A program made the translations under genes and the position numbers. The notes under the pieces were generated by a model. The model searched no databases. It was not told the origin of the DNA and saw nothing but the letters and a program-made list of their open reading frames with translations. A stretch of 64,000 nt of DNA from assembly GCA_945890865.1 (NCBI GenBank), contig CAMDDB010000007.1, positions 25,784-89,783 of the forward strand, given 5' to 3'. Positions within the stretch are counted from its first letter, which is position 1. Every line of letters begins with the position of its first letter. Shown one piece after another: positions 9,028 through 17,205 of this stretch. Source of the stretch: Flavobacterium psychrophilum. GTDB taxonomy: Bacteria > Bacteroidota > Bacteroidia > Flavobacteriales > Flavobacteriaceae.

Positions 9028-10086
9028 ATGTTACAAAATGAAATAAAATCAAGTTTTGTTGAATTAGGAAATTTTTTACGCCAATTTTCTTTTGCAAAAA
9101 ACACAAAAGACACATCGGTTTTACAAAACGCTATTTTTTATGATGATTTCGTTGCATTAATTGAATTGTCTCAATCGCACAATGGTTGGTTTACGCCAGA
9201 ACAAGTTTATTTTAGCCTTCAATCTTGGGCAGCTGCATTAACCGAAACCAACTTAAATCTGTGGCTTTCCAAATATAATTTTTCAAAAACAACTCCTAAA
9301 AAAGTTGGCTTAATTTTAGCAGGAAATATTCCGCTAGTTGGCTTTCATGACTTTTTATCGGTCTTGATTTCGGGACATTATGCCGTTATTAAAACAGCTA
9401 CAAACGACCAACATCTCCTAAAATTTTTAGCAAAATACCTTATAACCATTGAACCCAAGCTTAACGAAAAAATAACGTTTGTGGAAGGAAAATTAGAAGG
9501 ATTTGATGCTGTAATTGCCACAGGAAGTAACAACACTGCACGTTATTTTGAATATTATTTTAAAGACATTCCGAGTATCATTCGTAAAAATAGAAATTCA
9601 GTAGCGGTTCTTAACGGAAAGGAAACCCACGAAGAATTAGTGGGATTAGGCGAAGACATCTTTCGTTATTTTGGATTGGGTTGTCGCAACGTTTCTAAAT
9701 TTTTTGTTCCAAAAGGATATAATTTTGATCCTTTTTTCCAAGCCATCTACGAATACCGAGACGTAATTCTGTATGAAAAATATGCCAATAATTATGATTA
9801 CAATAAAGCTGTTTTTTTGATGAGTAATTTTAAATTGTTGGATAATGAATTTCTTACAATTAAAGAAGATGCAAGCTACTCTTCACCTATTTCTTCTGTT
9901 TTTTACGAATATTACGACGATTTGAATCAAATAAAATTACGATTAGAAAACGACGCAGACCAAATTCAATGTATTGTGTCTAAAGACTTAATTTCTGGTT
10001 CTATTCCATTTGGACAAACCCAACAACCAAAACTTTGGGATTATGCCGATACAGTAGATACTTTAGACTTTTTATCAAAAATATAA
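9028..10086 (+). CDS. LuxC-like acyl-CoA reductase
   Basis: Member of the acyl-CoA reductase (LuxC) branch of the aldehyde dehydrogenase superfamily, which reduces activated fatty acyl groups to aldehydes with NADPH. KKVGLILAGNIPLVGFHDFLSVLISGHYAVIKT resembles the cofactor-binding region. GLGCRNVSKFFVP carries the probable nucleophile Cys219. At 352 residues it is shorter than luminescence LuxC proteins, and no luxA, luxB, luxD or luxE lies nearby, so bioluminescence is not implied. It is divergent from a ferredoxin gene and 144 bases upstream of serC. Physiological substrate unknown. Confidence 0.85.
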   Translation: MLQNEIKSSFVELGNFLRQFSFAKNTKDTSVLQNAIFYDDFVALIELSQSHNGWFTPEQVYFSLQSWAAALTETNLNLWLSKYNFSKTTPKKVGLILAGNIPLVGFHDFLSVLISGHYAVIKTATNDQHLLKFLAKYLITIEPKLNEKITFVEGKLEGFDAVIATGSNNTARYFEYYFKDIPSIIRKNRNSVAVLNGKETHEELVGLGEDIFRYFGLGCRNVSKFFVPKGYNFDPFFQAIYEYRDVILYEKYANNYDYNKAVFLMSNFKLLDNEFLTIKEDASYSSPISSVFYEYYDDLNQIKLRLENDADQIQCIVSKDLISGSIPFGQTQQPKLWDYADTVDTLDFLSKI

Positions 10087-10230
10087 TCACAGAATTGTAC
10101 ATTTTTTAATATACAACTACAAGGTTTTCGTTAATAACATGATCGAATTATTATAAAATAATAAGTAACTATTTGATTGCTATTTCCGAAATTTGTTTTT
10201 TAAAAAATATACCTAACTACAACCCATATA

Positions 10231-11301
10231 ATGAAAAAACATAACTACAGCGCAGGTCCTTGTATACTTCCTCAAGAAGTTTTTCAACAATCGGCGCAAG
10301 CCATATTAAATTTCAACAATTCTGGCTTATCTATTTTAGAAATTTCGCATAGAAGTAAAGATTTTGTGGCCGTAATGGACGAAGCAAGAGCCTTGGCTTT
10401 GGAGCTTTTAGGCCTTGAAGGAAAAGGATATCAAGCCTTATTTTTAGCTGGTGGTGCAAGTTTAGAATTCTTAATGGTTCCTTATAATTTGATGAAAACA
10501 GATGGGAAAGCTGCCTATTTGGATACGGGAACATGGGCCAGCAGTGCGATTAAAGAAGCCAAACACTTTGGTGAAACAGTAGTTGTAGCCTCATCAAAAT
10601 CAGAAAATTACAATCACATCCCAAAAAACTATACCATTCCTGCCGATGCTTCCTATTTTCATTGCACGAGCAACAATACTATTTTTGGTACTCAACTAAA
10701 ATCATTTCCCAAAACCAATGTTCCACTAGTTTGCGATATGAGTTCTGATATTTTTTCACGTGTTATCGATTTCTCACAATTTGATTTGATCTATGCAGGT
10801 GCTCAAAAAAATATGGGACCGGCCGGAACTACTTTAGTTGTTGTGAAAGAAGAAATTTTAGGTAAAACCGGAAGAAGCATTCCGAGTATGTTGGATTATC
10901 AACAACATATTTCCAAAGAAAGCATGTACAATACACCACCCGTATTTCCAGTATATGCGTCACTTTTAACCTTACAATGGTTGAAAAAATTAGGAGGAAT
11001 AGCCGCAATTGAAAAAATAAATGAAGCAAAAGCTACTTTATTATATACCGAAATAGACCGAAATCCATTATTCAAAGGAACAGCAGCTAAAGAAGACAGA
11101 AGTAGTATGAATGCCACATTTTTATTGGCAAACGAAGCCCATCAAGAAACTTTTGATGCATTATGGAAAGCGGCCGGTATTTCTGGTTTGGCGGGTCACC
11201 GATCTGTAGGTGGTTACCGCGCTTCTATGTACAATGCGCTCCCATTAGAAAGTGTGGAAGTCTTAGTGGCTGTAATGCAAGACTTAGAAAAAAAAATATA
11301 A
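10231..11301 (+). CDS. serC: Phosphoserine aminotransferase
   Basis: PLP enzyme that converts 3-phosphohydroxypyruvate plus glutamate to 3-phosphoserine and 2-oxoglutarate, the second step of serine synthesis. The start HNYSAGPCILPQEV is the family N-terminal signature. DTGTWASSAIKEA lies in the cofactor region, and the PLP lysine is K193 in YAGAQKNMGPAG. GLAGHRSVGGYRASMYNA is the conserved C-terminal substrate loop. Normal length (356). It is followed after 21 bases by serA, so the two are almost certainly one operon. The 144-base upstream gap shows no clear TAnnTTTG box. Confidence 0.97.
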   Translation: MKKHNYSAGPCILPQEVFQQSAQAILNFNNSGLSILEISHRSKDFVAVMDEARALALELLGLEGKGYQALFLAGGASLEFLMVPYNLMKTDGKAAYLDTGTWASSAIKEAKHFGETVVVASSKSENYNHIPKNYTIPADASYFHCTSNNTIFGTQLKSFPKTNVPLVCDMSSDIFSRVIDFSQFDLIYAGAQKNMGPAGTTLVVVKEEILGKTGRSIPSMLDYQQHISKESMYNTPPVFPVYASLLTLQWLKKLGGIAAIEKINEAKATLLYTEIDRNPLFKGTAAKEDRSSMNATFLLANEAHQETFDALWKAAGISGLAGHRSVGGYRASMYNALPLESVEVLVAVMQDLEKKI

Positions 11302-11322
11302 CAACAAACAATATACTTATAA

Positions 11323-12279
11323 ATGAAAGTTTTAGCAAACGACGGAATTTCAAAAAGTGGTATCCAAGCGCTAGAAAAGGGCGGCTTTGAAGTAATTACT
11401 ACAAAAGTGGCACAAGAGCAAGTAGCCAATTACATCAACACGCATGATGTAAAAGTTATATTAGTTCGAAGTGCAACTAAAGTGCGTAAAGATGTTATTG
11501 ATGCATGTCCCGGATTAAAAATCATTGGTCGCGGGGGTGTTGGTATGGATAATATCGATGTTGAGTATGCCCGTAGCAAAGGAATTCATGTCATAAATAC
11601 ACCTGCTTCTTCTTCTGAAAGTGTTGCCGAGTTAGTGTTTGCACATCTATTTACTGTTGTTCGTTTTTTACATGATGCGAATAGAAATATGCCACTGGAA
11701 GGTGATACTAATTTTGATGGTTTGAAAAAAGCCTATGCAAATGGAATTGAACTTCGAGGAAAAACCTTAGGAATTATCGGTTTTGGACGAATTGGTCAAG
11801 CCGTAGCAAAAATGGCATTAGGATTAGGAATGAAAGTTATAGCGGCTGATAAATATGTCAATCAAGCGGTTATTCGTGTTGATTTTTACAACGGACAATT
11901 CATCAATGTAGATATCGTTACAGAAACTTTAGAGGATGTCTTCAAACAATCAGATTTTATTACGTTACACGTTCCTGCTCAAGACGGTTATGTAATTGAT
12001 AAATCAGAATTTGAGCTCATGAAAGACAACGTGGGTATTGTTAACTGTGCTCGTGGCGGTGTAATTAATGAAGTGGCACTCATTGAAGCCTTAGACCAGG
12101 GCAAAGTTTTGTTTGCTGGTTTGGACGTTTTTGAGAACGAACCTACACCAGAAATTCAAATCTTAATGCACCCAAAAATCTCATTAACTCCTCATATTGG
12201 TGCCGCTACAGAAGAAGCACAAGATCGTATTGGGAAAGAATTGGCGGAGCAAATTATCAGCTTATTGAAAAATAATTAA
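11323..12279 (+). CDS. serA: D-3-phosphoglycerate dehydrogenase, short form
   Basis: NAD-dependent oxidation of 3-phosphoglycerate, the first step of serine synthesis. The Rossmann motif GFGRIG sits at 153-158. The catalytic triad of the D-2-hydroxyacid dehydrogenase family is visible as R244 (NCARGG), E273 (DVFENEP) and H291 (LTPHIG). At 318 residues the protein stops after the catalytic and nucleotide-binding domains and has no ACT regulatory domain, so classic serine feedback through ACT is not expected. It is second in the serC-serA operon and is followed by a strong terminator. Confidence 0.94.
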   Translation: MKVLANDGISKSGIQALEKGGFEVITTKVAQEQVANYINTHDVKVILVRSATKVRKDVIDACPGLKIIGRGGVGMDNIDVEYARSKGIHVINTPASSSESVAELVFAHLFTVVRFLHDANRNMPLEGDTNFDGLKKAYANGIELRGKTLGIIGFGRIGQAVAKMALGLGMKVIAADKYVNQAVIRVDFYNGQFINVDIVTETLEDVFKQSDFITLHVPAQDGYVIDKSEFELMKDNVGIVNCARGGVINEVALIEALDQGKVLFAGLDVFENEPTPEIQILMHPKISLTPHIGAATEEAQDRIGKELAEQIISLLKNN

Positions 12280-12300
12280 AAGGACCTTATAAAATATGTT

Positions 12301-12332
12301 AAAAAGCACTGAGGGTTTCGGTGCTTTTTTTT
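12301..12332 (+). terminator. Terminator of serC-serA operon
   Basis: Hairpin AAAAAGCACTGA / TCGGTGCTTTTT (12 bp, one wobble, loop GGGTT) followed by a T run. It begins 21 bases after the serA stop codon. Confidence 0.9.
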
Positions 12333-12374
12333 AAATTTATCCTTAAATAATTTACGCTCATAAACTACAAAAAA

Positions 12375-12704
12375 ATGAAGAAATTAAAGGAACGTTGGAA
12401 TGTAAACAGCAATAAACAGCTAGTTATTATTCTTTTAGTATTTGCTATCACTGGTTTTAGTTCCTTAGAATTAGCAAAACCATTTTTATCTCTAATTGGC
12501 ATACCCGAAAGTTTTCAACCCCATTGGTTGTATAGAGTATTGCGTTTAGTACTCATTTTTCCGATATATCAGGTATTACTCGTTTTAATCGGATTTATTT
12601 TTGGCCAATTTTCTTTTTTCTGGAAATTTGAAAAAAAAATGCTTGAGCGACTAAAATTAGGTTCTATTGCTCGTTATGTGGATTCCAAATTGAATAAAAA
12701 GTAG
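12375..12704 (+). CDS. Small membrane protein, DUF6787-like
   Basis: 109 residues with two clear hydrophobic stretches: about 18-40 (VIILLVFAITGFSSLELAKP) and 63-95 (LRLVLIFPIYQVLLVLIGFIFGQF). Charged ends follow, including KFEKKMLERLK. This matches small conserved Bacteroidota proteins now grouped as DUF6787, which have sometimes been mislabelled as prolipoprotein diacylglyceryl transferase. There is no Lgt signature here, and a true lgt exists at 26 kb. It lies between the serA terminator and the convergent folE, with 3 bases between the stop codons. Function unknown. Confidence 0.75.
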   Translation: MKKLKERWNVNSNKQLVIILLVFAITGFSSLELAKPFLSLIGIPESFQPHWLYRVLRLVLIFPIYQVLLVLIGFIFGQFSFFWKFEKKMLERLKLGSIARYVDSKLNKK

Positions 12705-12707
12705 CAA

Positions 12708-13379
12708 TTATTGATCCTTGTGAATCATTTTATAAAAATCGTCTCTAAATTCTTTTTGGTTAAAAACGCCTCCATATTGCAAAGTAGATGTATAACTGCT
12801 TTCGTCTTTAATACCTCGGCTAGAAACACATAAATGCGTTGCCTCAACAACAATCATTACATTATCAGTTTCTAAAACCGATTTCAATTCGTTGAATATT
12901 TGCATAATCATCCGTTCTTGAACTTGAGGTCGACGCGCATAGTAATCTACAATGCGATTCAATTTGGACAAACCAATTACTTTACCCGAAGACACATAAC
13001 CAATATGGGCTTTTCCTACAATGGGTAAAAAATGATGTTCGCAAGTCGAGTTAAAACTAATGTTCGCCTCTACCAACATTTTATCATACTTATAGGAGTT
13101 GTCAAAAACCGAAACTTTAGGTTTGTAGGCCGGATTGAGTCCCGAAAAGATTTCTTGCACATACATTTTGGCAACACGATGCGGCGTTCCTTGTAAGCTA
13201 TCATCGGTTAAATCTAAACCCAATTCTTTCATAATGATTTCAAAATGTTTGGCAATCACTTCCATCTTTTCCGCTTCCGATTTATCGAAGGCATCCGGGC
13301 GCAAAGGGGTTTCAGCAGAAGTCATTTGGTGGTTATCACCAATGATGTCAAAAATTTCTTTTTCTAGTGTCGTATTCAT
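12708..13379 (-). CDS. folE: GTP cyclohydrolase I (copy 1)
   Basis: Converts GTP to 7,8-dihydroneopterin triphosphate, the entry to folate and pterin synthesis. The zinc ligands are intact: C113 and H116 in NSTCEHHFLPIVG, and C184 in THLCVSSRG. They are offset by exactly 3 from E. coli C110/H113/C181. The core [19 protein letters not shown] is conserved, and the 223-residue length is normal. It is downstream of msrA with 14 bases between stop and start, so it is probably co-transcribed with it. A second, equally complete copy lies at 22551-23222; the two share the full layout but differ at many positions. Confidence 0.95.
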   Translation of the reverse strand: MNTTLEKEIFDIIGDNHQMTSAETPLRPDAFDKSEAEKMEVIAKHFEIIMKELGLDLTDDSLQGTPHRVAKMYVQEIFSGLNPAYKPKVSVFDNSYKYDKMLVEANISFNSTCEHHFLPIVGKAHIGYVSSGKVIGLSKLNRIVDYYARRPQVQERMIMQIFNELKSVLETDNVMIVVEATHLCVSSRGIKDESSYTSTLQYGGVFNQKEFRDDFYKMIHKDQ

Positions 13380-13393
13380 ATTCCTTTTTGGGT

Positions 13394-14047
13394 TTATTTT
13401 AATTTCGATGAATAATATTGTCTTAATTTTTCCAGTTTAGGAGCAATCACCATTTGGCAATAGCCTTGAGAAGCATTCTGATTGTAATAATTTTGATGGT
13501 AGTCTTCCGCGGCATAAAATTTGGTTGCCGGAGATACTTTGGTTACGATTTCGCGATCGTATAATTTTTCTTTAGCAATTAACGTAATATAATTTTGTGC
13601 CTTTTTCATTTGATCTTCCGAATGGTAAAAAATAGCACTGCGGTATTGGGTTCCTACATCGGCTCCCTGACGGTTTAAAGTTGTTGGATCGTGTGTACCA
13701 AAAAACACCTCTAACAAATCTTCAAAGCCAACTTCACTGGGATCAAAAGTAATTTGAATGGCTTCAGCATGGCCAGTAGTACCCGTACATATTTCTGAAT
13801 ATGTTGGATTCAAAGTTGTTCCACCAATATAACCCGAAACTACTTTTTTTACCCCTTTAATTTCTAAAAAAATGGCTTCGGTACACCAAAAACACCCGCC
13901 TGCAAATGTGGCTATTTCCATATCTTTATTGTCGTTTTCTATTAAAATCGAACTCTCTTTACTTACCTGTTGTGGCGACTCCTTCGCAATACAAGAAACA
14001 AATGTCATGCAAAAACTAAGAAGTGATGAAGGCACAATACTGCTCAT
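13394..14047 (-). CDS. msrA: Peptide-methionine (S)-S-oxide reductase, probably exported lipoprotein
   Basis: Repairs methionine-S-sulfoxide in proteins. The catalytic motif GGCFWC puts the nucleophile at C52. GYIGGTTLNPTYSEICTGTTGHAE and DYHQNYYNQN are family signatures, and the C-terminal GYC supplies a likely resolving cysteine. About 42 residues precede the conserved core; they look like a lipoprotein signal (SSLLSFCMTFVSC, possible lipid Cys19), suggesting an envelope location. An internal Met43 (MEIATFAGGC) could instead start a cytoplasmic form. The upstream start is preferred because a TACTTTTG -7 box lies 20 bases before it. It heads an operon with folE copy 1. Confidence 0.93.
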   Translation of the reverse strand: MSSIVPSSLLSFCMTFVSCIAKESPQQVSKESSILIENDNKDMEIATFAGGCFWCTEAIFLEIKGVKKVVSGYIGGTTLNPTYSEICTGTTGHAEAIQITFDPSEVGFEDLLEVFFGTHDPTTLNRQGADVGTQYRSAIFYHSEDQMKKAQNYITLIAKEKLYDREIVTKVSPATKFYAAEDYHQNYYNQNASQGYCQMVIAPKLEKLRQYYSSKLK

Positions 14048-14066
14048 ATTTTATTATTTTGTTTAA

Positions 14067-14074
14067 CAAAAGTA
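14067..14074 (-). promoter_or_regulatory. Putative -7 box TACTTTTG for msrA-folE
   Basis: Exact TAnnTTTG match on the minus strand, 20 bases upstream of the msrA ATG. This fits a short leader and supports the upstream start codon. Confidence 0.55.
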
Positions 14075-14194
14075 GTAAAATAATAAACAAAACTATCATT
14101 TTATTGTAACTTTAAATTTTAATTGGAAAAAACGCGGTGAAAAATGATTTTTTATTCGTTAAAAAACTTCGTTTCTTTGTGAAAATATAAAGGC

Positions 14195-14863
14195 ATGATA
14201 CGGGCAAAAAATCTACATAAATATTACGATTCCTTACACGTTTTAAAAGGAGTTGATTTACAAATACAAAAAGGTGAAGTCGTATCCATAGTAGGTGCTT
14301 CGGGAGCGGGTAAAACTACATTATTGCAAATTTTAGGCACATTAGACCAGCCCCACAAGCAAAACGACACCCTACTTGAAATTAATGGTCAATCGGTATT
14401 GGATTTAAATGATGTTGCGTTGTCTCAATTTAGAAACACCCATTTGGGATTTATTTTTCAATTTCACCAATTGCTTCCCGAATTTACAGCCCTTGAAAAT
14501 GTGTGTATTCCTGGATTTATTGCAAAAAGAGAAAAAGCAACAGTAGAAGCAGAAGCCAAAAAGTTATTAACCTATTTGGGATTAGCCGATCGTATGCAAC
14601 ACAAGCCCAGTGAACTTTCGGGGGGTGAACAACAACGCGTAGCTGTAGCTCGCGCCTTAATAAATAAACCTGCCGTGTTATTTGCCGACGAACCTTCGGG
14701 GAATTTAGACCAGCGTTCGGCCCAAAATTTGCACGAATTGTTCTTTAAACTGCGTGATGAATTTGGACAAACGTTTGTCATTGTTACCCATAACGAAGAA
14801 TTGGCCAATATGGCCGATCGAAAACTGACGATGGTGGATGGAAATATTGTTACGAGCAACTAA
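14195..14863 (+). CDS. LolD/MacB-type ABC transporter ATP-binding protein
   Basis: ATPase of the lipoprotein-release/MacB ABC family. Walker A is GASGAGKT (about 34-41), the signature is [15 protein letters not shown], and Walker B is VLFADEP followed by [21 protein letters not shown] is a Q-loop region typical of LolD. At 222 residues it is a stand-alone nucleotide-binding subunit. No permease is adjacent; in Bacteroidota LolCE-like permeases are often encoded elsewhere. Its stop codon overlaps the next gene start (TAATG), so translation is coupled to the DUF2400 gene. It differs from FtsE (39.1 kb) in signature and context. Confidence 0.85.
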   Translation: MIRAKNLHKYYDSLHVLKGVDLQIQKGEVVSIVGASGAGKTTLLQILGTLDQPHKQNDTLLEINGQSVLDLNDVALSQFRNTHLGFIFQFHQLLPEFTALENVCIPGFIAKREKATVEAEAKKLLTYLGLADRMQHKPSELSGGEQQRVAVARALINKPAVLFADEPSGNLDQRSAQNLHELFFKLRDEFGQTFVIVTHNEELANMADRKLTMVDGNIVTSN

Positions 14864-15621
14864 TGAATGCCTTAGATCGTAAAGATTTTCTTGACGAAAA
14901 AGTTGAGTTGTACAACAATCCAAATTTTATTACAAGCGATCCCGTTCAGATTCCACATTTGTATACCTTAAAGGAAGACATTGAAATTGCTGGGTTTTTA
15001 GCCGCAACCATAGCTTGGGGCAATCGAAAGATGATCATCAACAACGCCCATAAAATGATGCTGTTGATGGGTAATTCGCCCTACGATTTTGTAATGAGCC
15101 ACTCTGATGAACAATTAGAAACTTTATCGCTGTTTGTGCACCGCACATTCAACGGGACCGATTTTGTAGGATTCATCAAAGGCTTGCAACACATTTATCA
15201 AAACCATAACGGATTAGAAGGTGTATTTTCCCAACCCAGTCCTAGCTTACAACATGCTATTGCAGCGTTTAAAAAGCTATTTTTTGAAATACCTCATGCC
15301 ACGCGAACGGAAAAACACATTTCGGATCCCCTACATGGCTCGGCAGCTAAACGGATTAATATGTATTTGCGTTGGATGGTACGAAAAGATACCAATGGTG
15401 TCGATTTGGGAATTTGGAAAAACATTGATGCCTCGCAATTGTCGTGCCCTTTGGACGTACATTCGGGCAATGTGGCACGAAAGTTAGGCCTACTCCACCG
15501 CACTCAAAACGACGCTAAGGCGGTACTAGAACTCGATAGGGAATTGCGCCTTTTAGATGCAAAAGATCCTGTAAAATATGACTTTGCCTTGTTTGGATTA
15601 GGGGTTTTCGAGGGGTTTTAA
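14863..15621 (+). CDS. DUF2400 / TIGR02757 family protein
   Basis: A 252-residue soluble protein matching the conserved TIGR02757 (DUF2400) family. Visible family-like segments are EIAGFLAATIAWGNRKMII (near 40-58), HGSAAKRINMYLRWMVRKD (about 162-180), the acidic FDLGIW-type stretch DLGIWKN, and LDVHSGNVARKLGL. The WMVR...DVHSGN...R arrangement is reminiscent of helix-hairpin-helix DNA glycosylase-like folds, but that is inference. It overlaps the LolD-like ATPase gene by one base. Function not established. Confidence 0.8.
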   Translation: MNALDRKDFLDEKVELYNNPNFITSDPVQIPHLYTLKEDIEIAGFLAATIAWGNRKMIINNAHKMMLLMGNSPYDFVMSHSDEQLETLSLFVHRTFNGTDFVGFIKGLQHIYQNHNGLEGVFSQPSPSLQHAIAAFKKLFFEIPHATRTEKHISDPLHGSAAKRINMYLRWMVRKDTNGVDLGIWKNIDASQLSCPLDVHSGNVARKLGLLHRTQNDAKAVLELDRELRLLDAKDPVKYDFALFGLGVFEGF

Positions 15622-15627
15622 AAGAAA

Positions 15628-15647
15628 AATCCTGCCGAAGCAGGATT
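15628..15647. other. Hairpin between DUF2400 gene and tRNA-Ala
   Basis: AATCCTGC (15628-15635) / GCAGGATT (15640-15647) with a CGAA loop. The plus strand lacks a T run after it, while the minus strand runs into TTTTTCTTTT. It may be a second, minus-strand terminator downstream of the tRNA, or a processing hairpin at the end of the DUF2400 mRNA. Confidence 0.5.
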
Positions 15648-15720
15648 CAGTGGGCGATATTGATTTATCTTCAAATCAAATCATAGAATTTATTCAAAAT
15701 TTTATTGACAAATAAAAATA

Positions 15721-15754
15721 AAAAAAACCTCTTATTTTCATAAAAGGTCTTTTG
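15721..15754 (-). terminator. Terminator of tRNA-Ala
   Basis: On the minus strand, ACCTTTTAT (15748-15740) pairs with ATAAGAGGT (15735-15727): a 9-bp stem with one G-T wobble and a GAAA loop, followed by a run of T. It begins 10 bases after the tRNA 3' end. Confidence 0.85.
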
Positions 15755-15763
15755 GTTTGACTG

Positions 15764-15837
15764 TGGAGAATACCGGATTCGAACCGGTCGCCTCTACGCT
15801 GCCAGCGTAGCGCTCTAGCCAAATGAGCTAATCCCCC
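15764..15837 (-). tRNA. tRNA-Ala (anticodon GGC)
   Basis: Full cloverleaf on the minus strand: acceptor GGGGGAT / ATTCTCC, D-arm GCTC...GAGC, anticodon stem CTACG/CGTAG with loop CTGGCAG, T-arm ACCGG-TTCGAAT-CCGGT. The anticodon is GGC. The G3:U70 wobble pair, the main alanine identity element, is present. The discriminator is A and the CCA end is not encoded, so it must be added by the CCA enzyme. Total 74 bases. The flanking 306-base gap holds only this tRNA, its terminator and a hairpin. Confidence 0.97.
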
Positions 15838-15927
15838 AAAAATTATTTGCGAATATACTATTTTTAACTAAATAATTTTATTTTGATTCATAAAATTGAA
15901 GTAGTTTTACGTTTCTAAAATAAAATC

Positions 15928-16500
15928 ATGCACGCAGATTATATAATTGATGAACAATTTACCGATATAATTTATTCAGAAAACGATATCAAGTTTAAAG
16001 AATATGAAAATTGCACGTTCACTAAATGCAATTTTACAGCTTGTTCATTTACCGCAGTTACTTTTATAGATTGTAATTTTTTTGATTGTAATTTTAAAAA
16101 TACAAAAATCAATCATGTTTCGTTGCGCGATGTATGGTTTACCAATTGCGATTTTACGGCGGTAAACTTTGCCATGACCGATCAAATTTTATACGAGTTT
16201 CATTTCAAAAACAGTTTGCTAGATTATGCCCAATTTTACAGTTTGAAACTTAAAAAAATGCAATTCATCAATTGCAGTATGGTCGCGGTTGATTTTATGG
16301 AAAGTGATTTAACCGATGCGCTATTTGATAATTGTAATTTAAGACATGCCGTTTTCATAGGTACTACTGCTAATAAAACCGATTTTTCTACCAGTTATGA
16401 TTTCATTATAGATCCTGAAAAAAACAAACTTAAAAGGGCTATTTTTTCCACTGAAAATTTGGCGGGTCTTTTAAAAAAATATGATTTGATTATTAAATAG
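15928..16500 (+). CDS. Pentapeptide-repeat protein (Qnr-like architecture)
   Basis: 190 residues built largely from A(N/D)LXX-type repeats with F or L at the centre and C/T/N/D around it (CTFTKCNFTACSFTAVTF, CNFFDCNFKN, ALFDNCNLRHAVF). Such repeats fold as a right-handed square beta-helix. Two repeat blocks are split by an irregular stretch at about 65-100. A short non-repeat tail (IDPEKNKLKRAIFS...LAGLLKKYDLII) could be a dimer-forming cap, an arrangement like Qnr/McbG proteins that mimic DNA and shield gyrase or topoisomerase IV. Gyrase protection is only an inference. It stands alone after tRNA-Ala with no clear operon partner. Confidence 0.85.
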   Translation: MHADYIIDEQFTDIIYSENDIKFKEYENCTFTKCNFTACSFTAVTFIDCNFFDCNFKNTKINHVSLRDVWFTNCDFTAVNFAMTDQILYEFHFKNSLLDYAQFYSLKLKKMQFINCSMVAVDFMESDLTDALFDNCNLRHAVFIGTTANKTDFSTSYDFIIDPEKNKLKRAIFSTENLAGLLKKYDLIIK

Positions 16501-16607
16501 ACTACAAATCTAGATTCTTGTTTTTTAATTTAATTATTTATACTATTATTAACACATTAGATAATTATATTTAATAATTTGGTCCTTCGATTCTTAAAAA
16601 ATAAATC

Positions 16608-17162
16608 ATGAAAAAAAATATCCTAGGGCTTTTAGTTGTGCTTTTGAGCGGCCTATTATTCATTAATTGTGAAGAAAAAAAGGAAACAGAAATTGCCTCA
16701 AAGTCGGAACCAAAACAGTTGACCGAAGCCCAACAAAAAGCCAATCGGGAAGCGCGAGCAAAATGGGAAGCTTCTCCAGACGGCATTGAATACAAAAAAT
16801 GGCAAAACTCGCCGGAAGGAAAAAAAATAAAAGCCAGTCATGACAAAATAAGAAAGCAACTTCAAGAATTCACAACCATGGAAGCGGTAGTGACATCGGT
16901 TACCTTTGAGCGTGAAGGAGCAAAAGGAAAAGGGCCAAAATGGCTATTGGTGCAAATTGAAGGCGAAACCTACATGATGCAATTTGTCTCTAAAGAGTTT
17001 GAACCCTTGAAAAGCTTGCAAGTCAACGATAAAATTAGCCTCAAAAGCCGCAGTGCTGGGTATTCTAACAATCATCCGTATTTGATTATTAGGGGCGACT
17101 ACATTGCCAAAGACAACAAAGTATTGTTCAAACGCGATTTGAGTAAAAATAATCGTTGTTAA
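16608..17162 (+). CDS. Putative lipoprotein with tandem WxxSPxG motif
   Basis: 184 residues. A lipoprotein signal ends at about C21 (LLSGLLFINCEEKKE). A charged helix (LTEAQQKANREARAKWEAS) leads into a duplicated 12-residue unit: W53 EASPDG... and W65 QNSPEG.... A C-terminal region from about 92 has alternating strands (AVVTSVTFE, KWLLVQIEGETYMMQF, DKISLKSRSAGYSN, YLIIRGDYI) that could form a small OB-like barrel. I do not recognise a named family. It lies in the islet between tRNA-Ala and valS, and its function is unknown. Because of the lipid anchor it is presumably periplasm-facing or on the cell surface. Confidence 0.7.
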   Translation: MKKNILGLLVVLLSGLLFINCEEKKETEIASKSEPKQLTEAQQKANREARAKWEASPDGIEYKKWQNSPEGKKIKASHDKIRKQLQEFTTMEAVVTSVTFEREGAKGKGPKWLLVQIEGETYMMQFVSKEFEPLKSLQVNDKISLKSRSAGYSNNHPYLIIRGDYIAKDNKVLFKRDLSKNNRC

Positions 17163-17184
17163 TAATTCGTTTAGTTAATTTTAT

Positions 17185-17192
17185 TATTTTTG
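17185..17192 (+). promoter_or_regulatory. Putative -7 box TATTTTTG for the secreted orphan gene
   Basis: Exact TAnnTTTG match 13 bases before the ATG at 17206 and 25 bases before the alternative ATG at 17218. Confidence 0.5.
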
Positions 17193-17205
17193 GAAAAAAT
17201 ATCAA

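Noticed and set aside
9028..10086. Bioluminescence locus because of the LuxC-like protein
   Set aside because: No luxA, luxB, luxD or luxE is present. Such reductases occur in many non-luminous bacteria.
12375..12704. Prolipoprotein diacylglyceryl transferase call for the small membrane protein
   Set aside because: It lacks the Lgt R-x-G-N motif and is only 109 residues. The true lgt is at 25955-26890.
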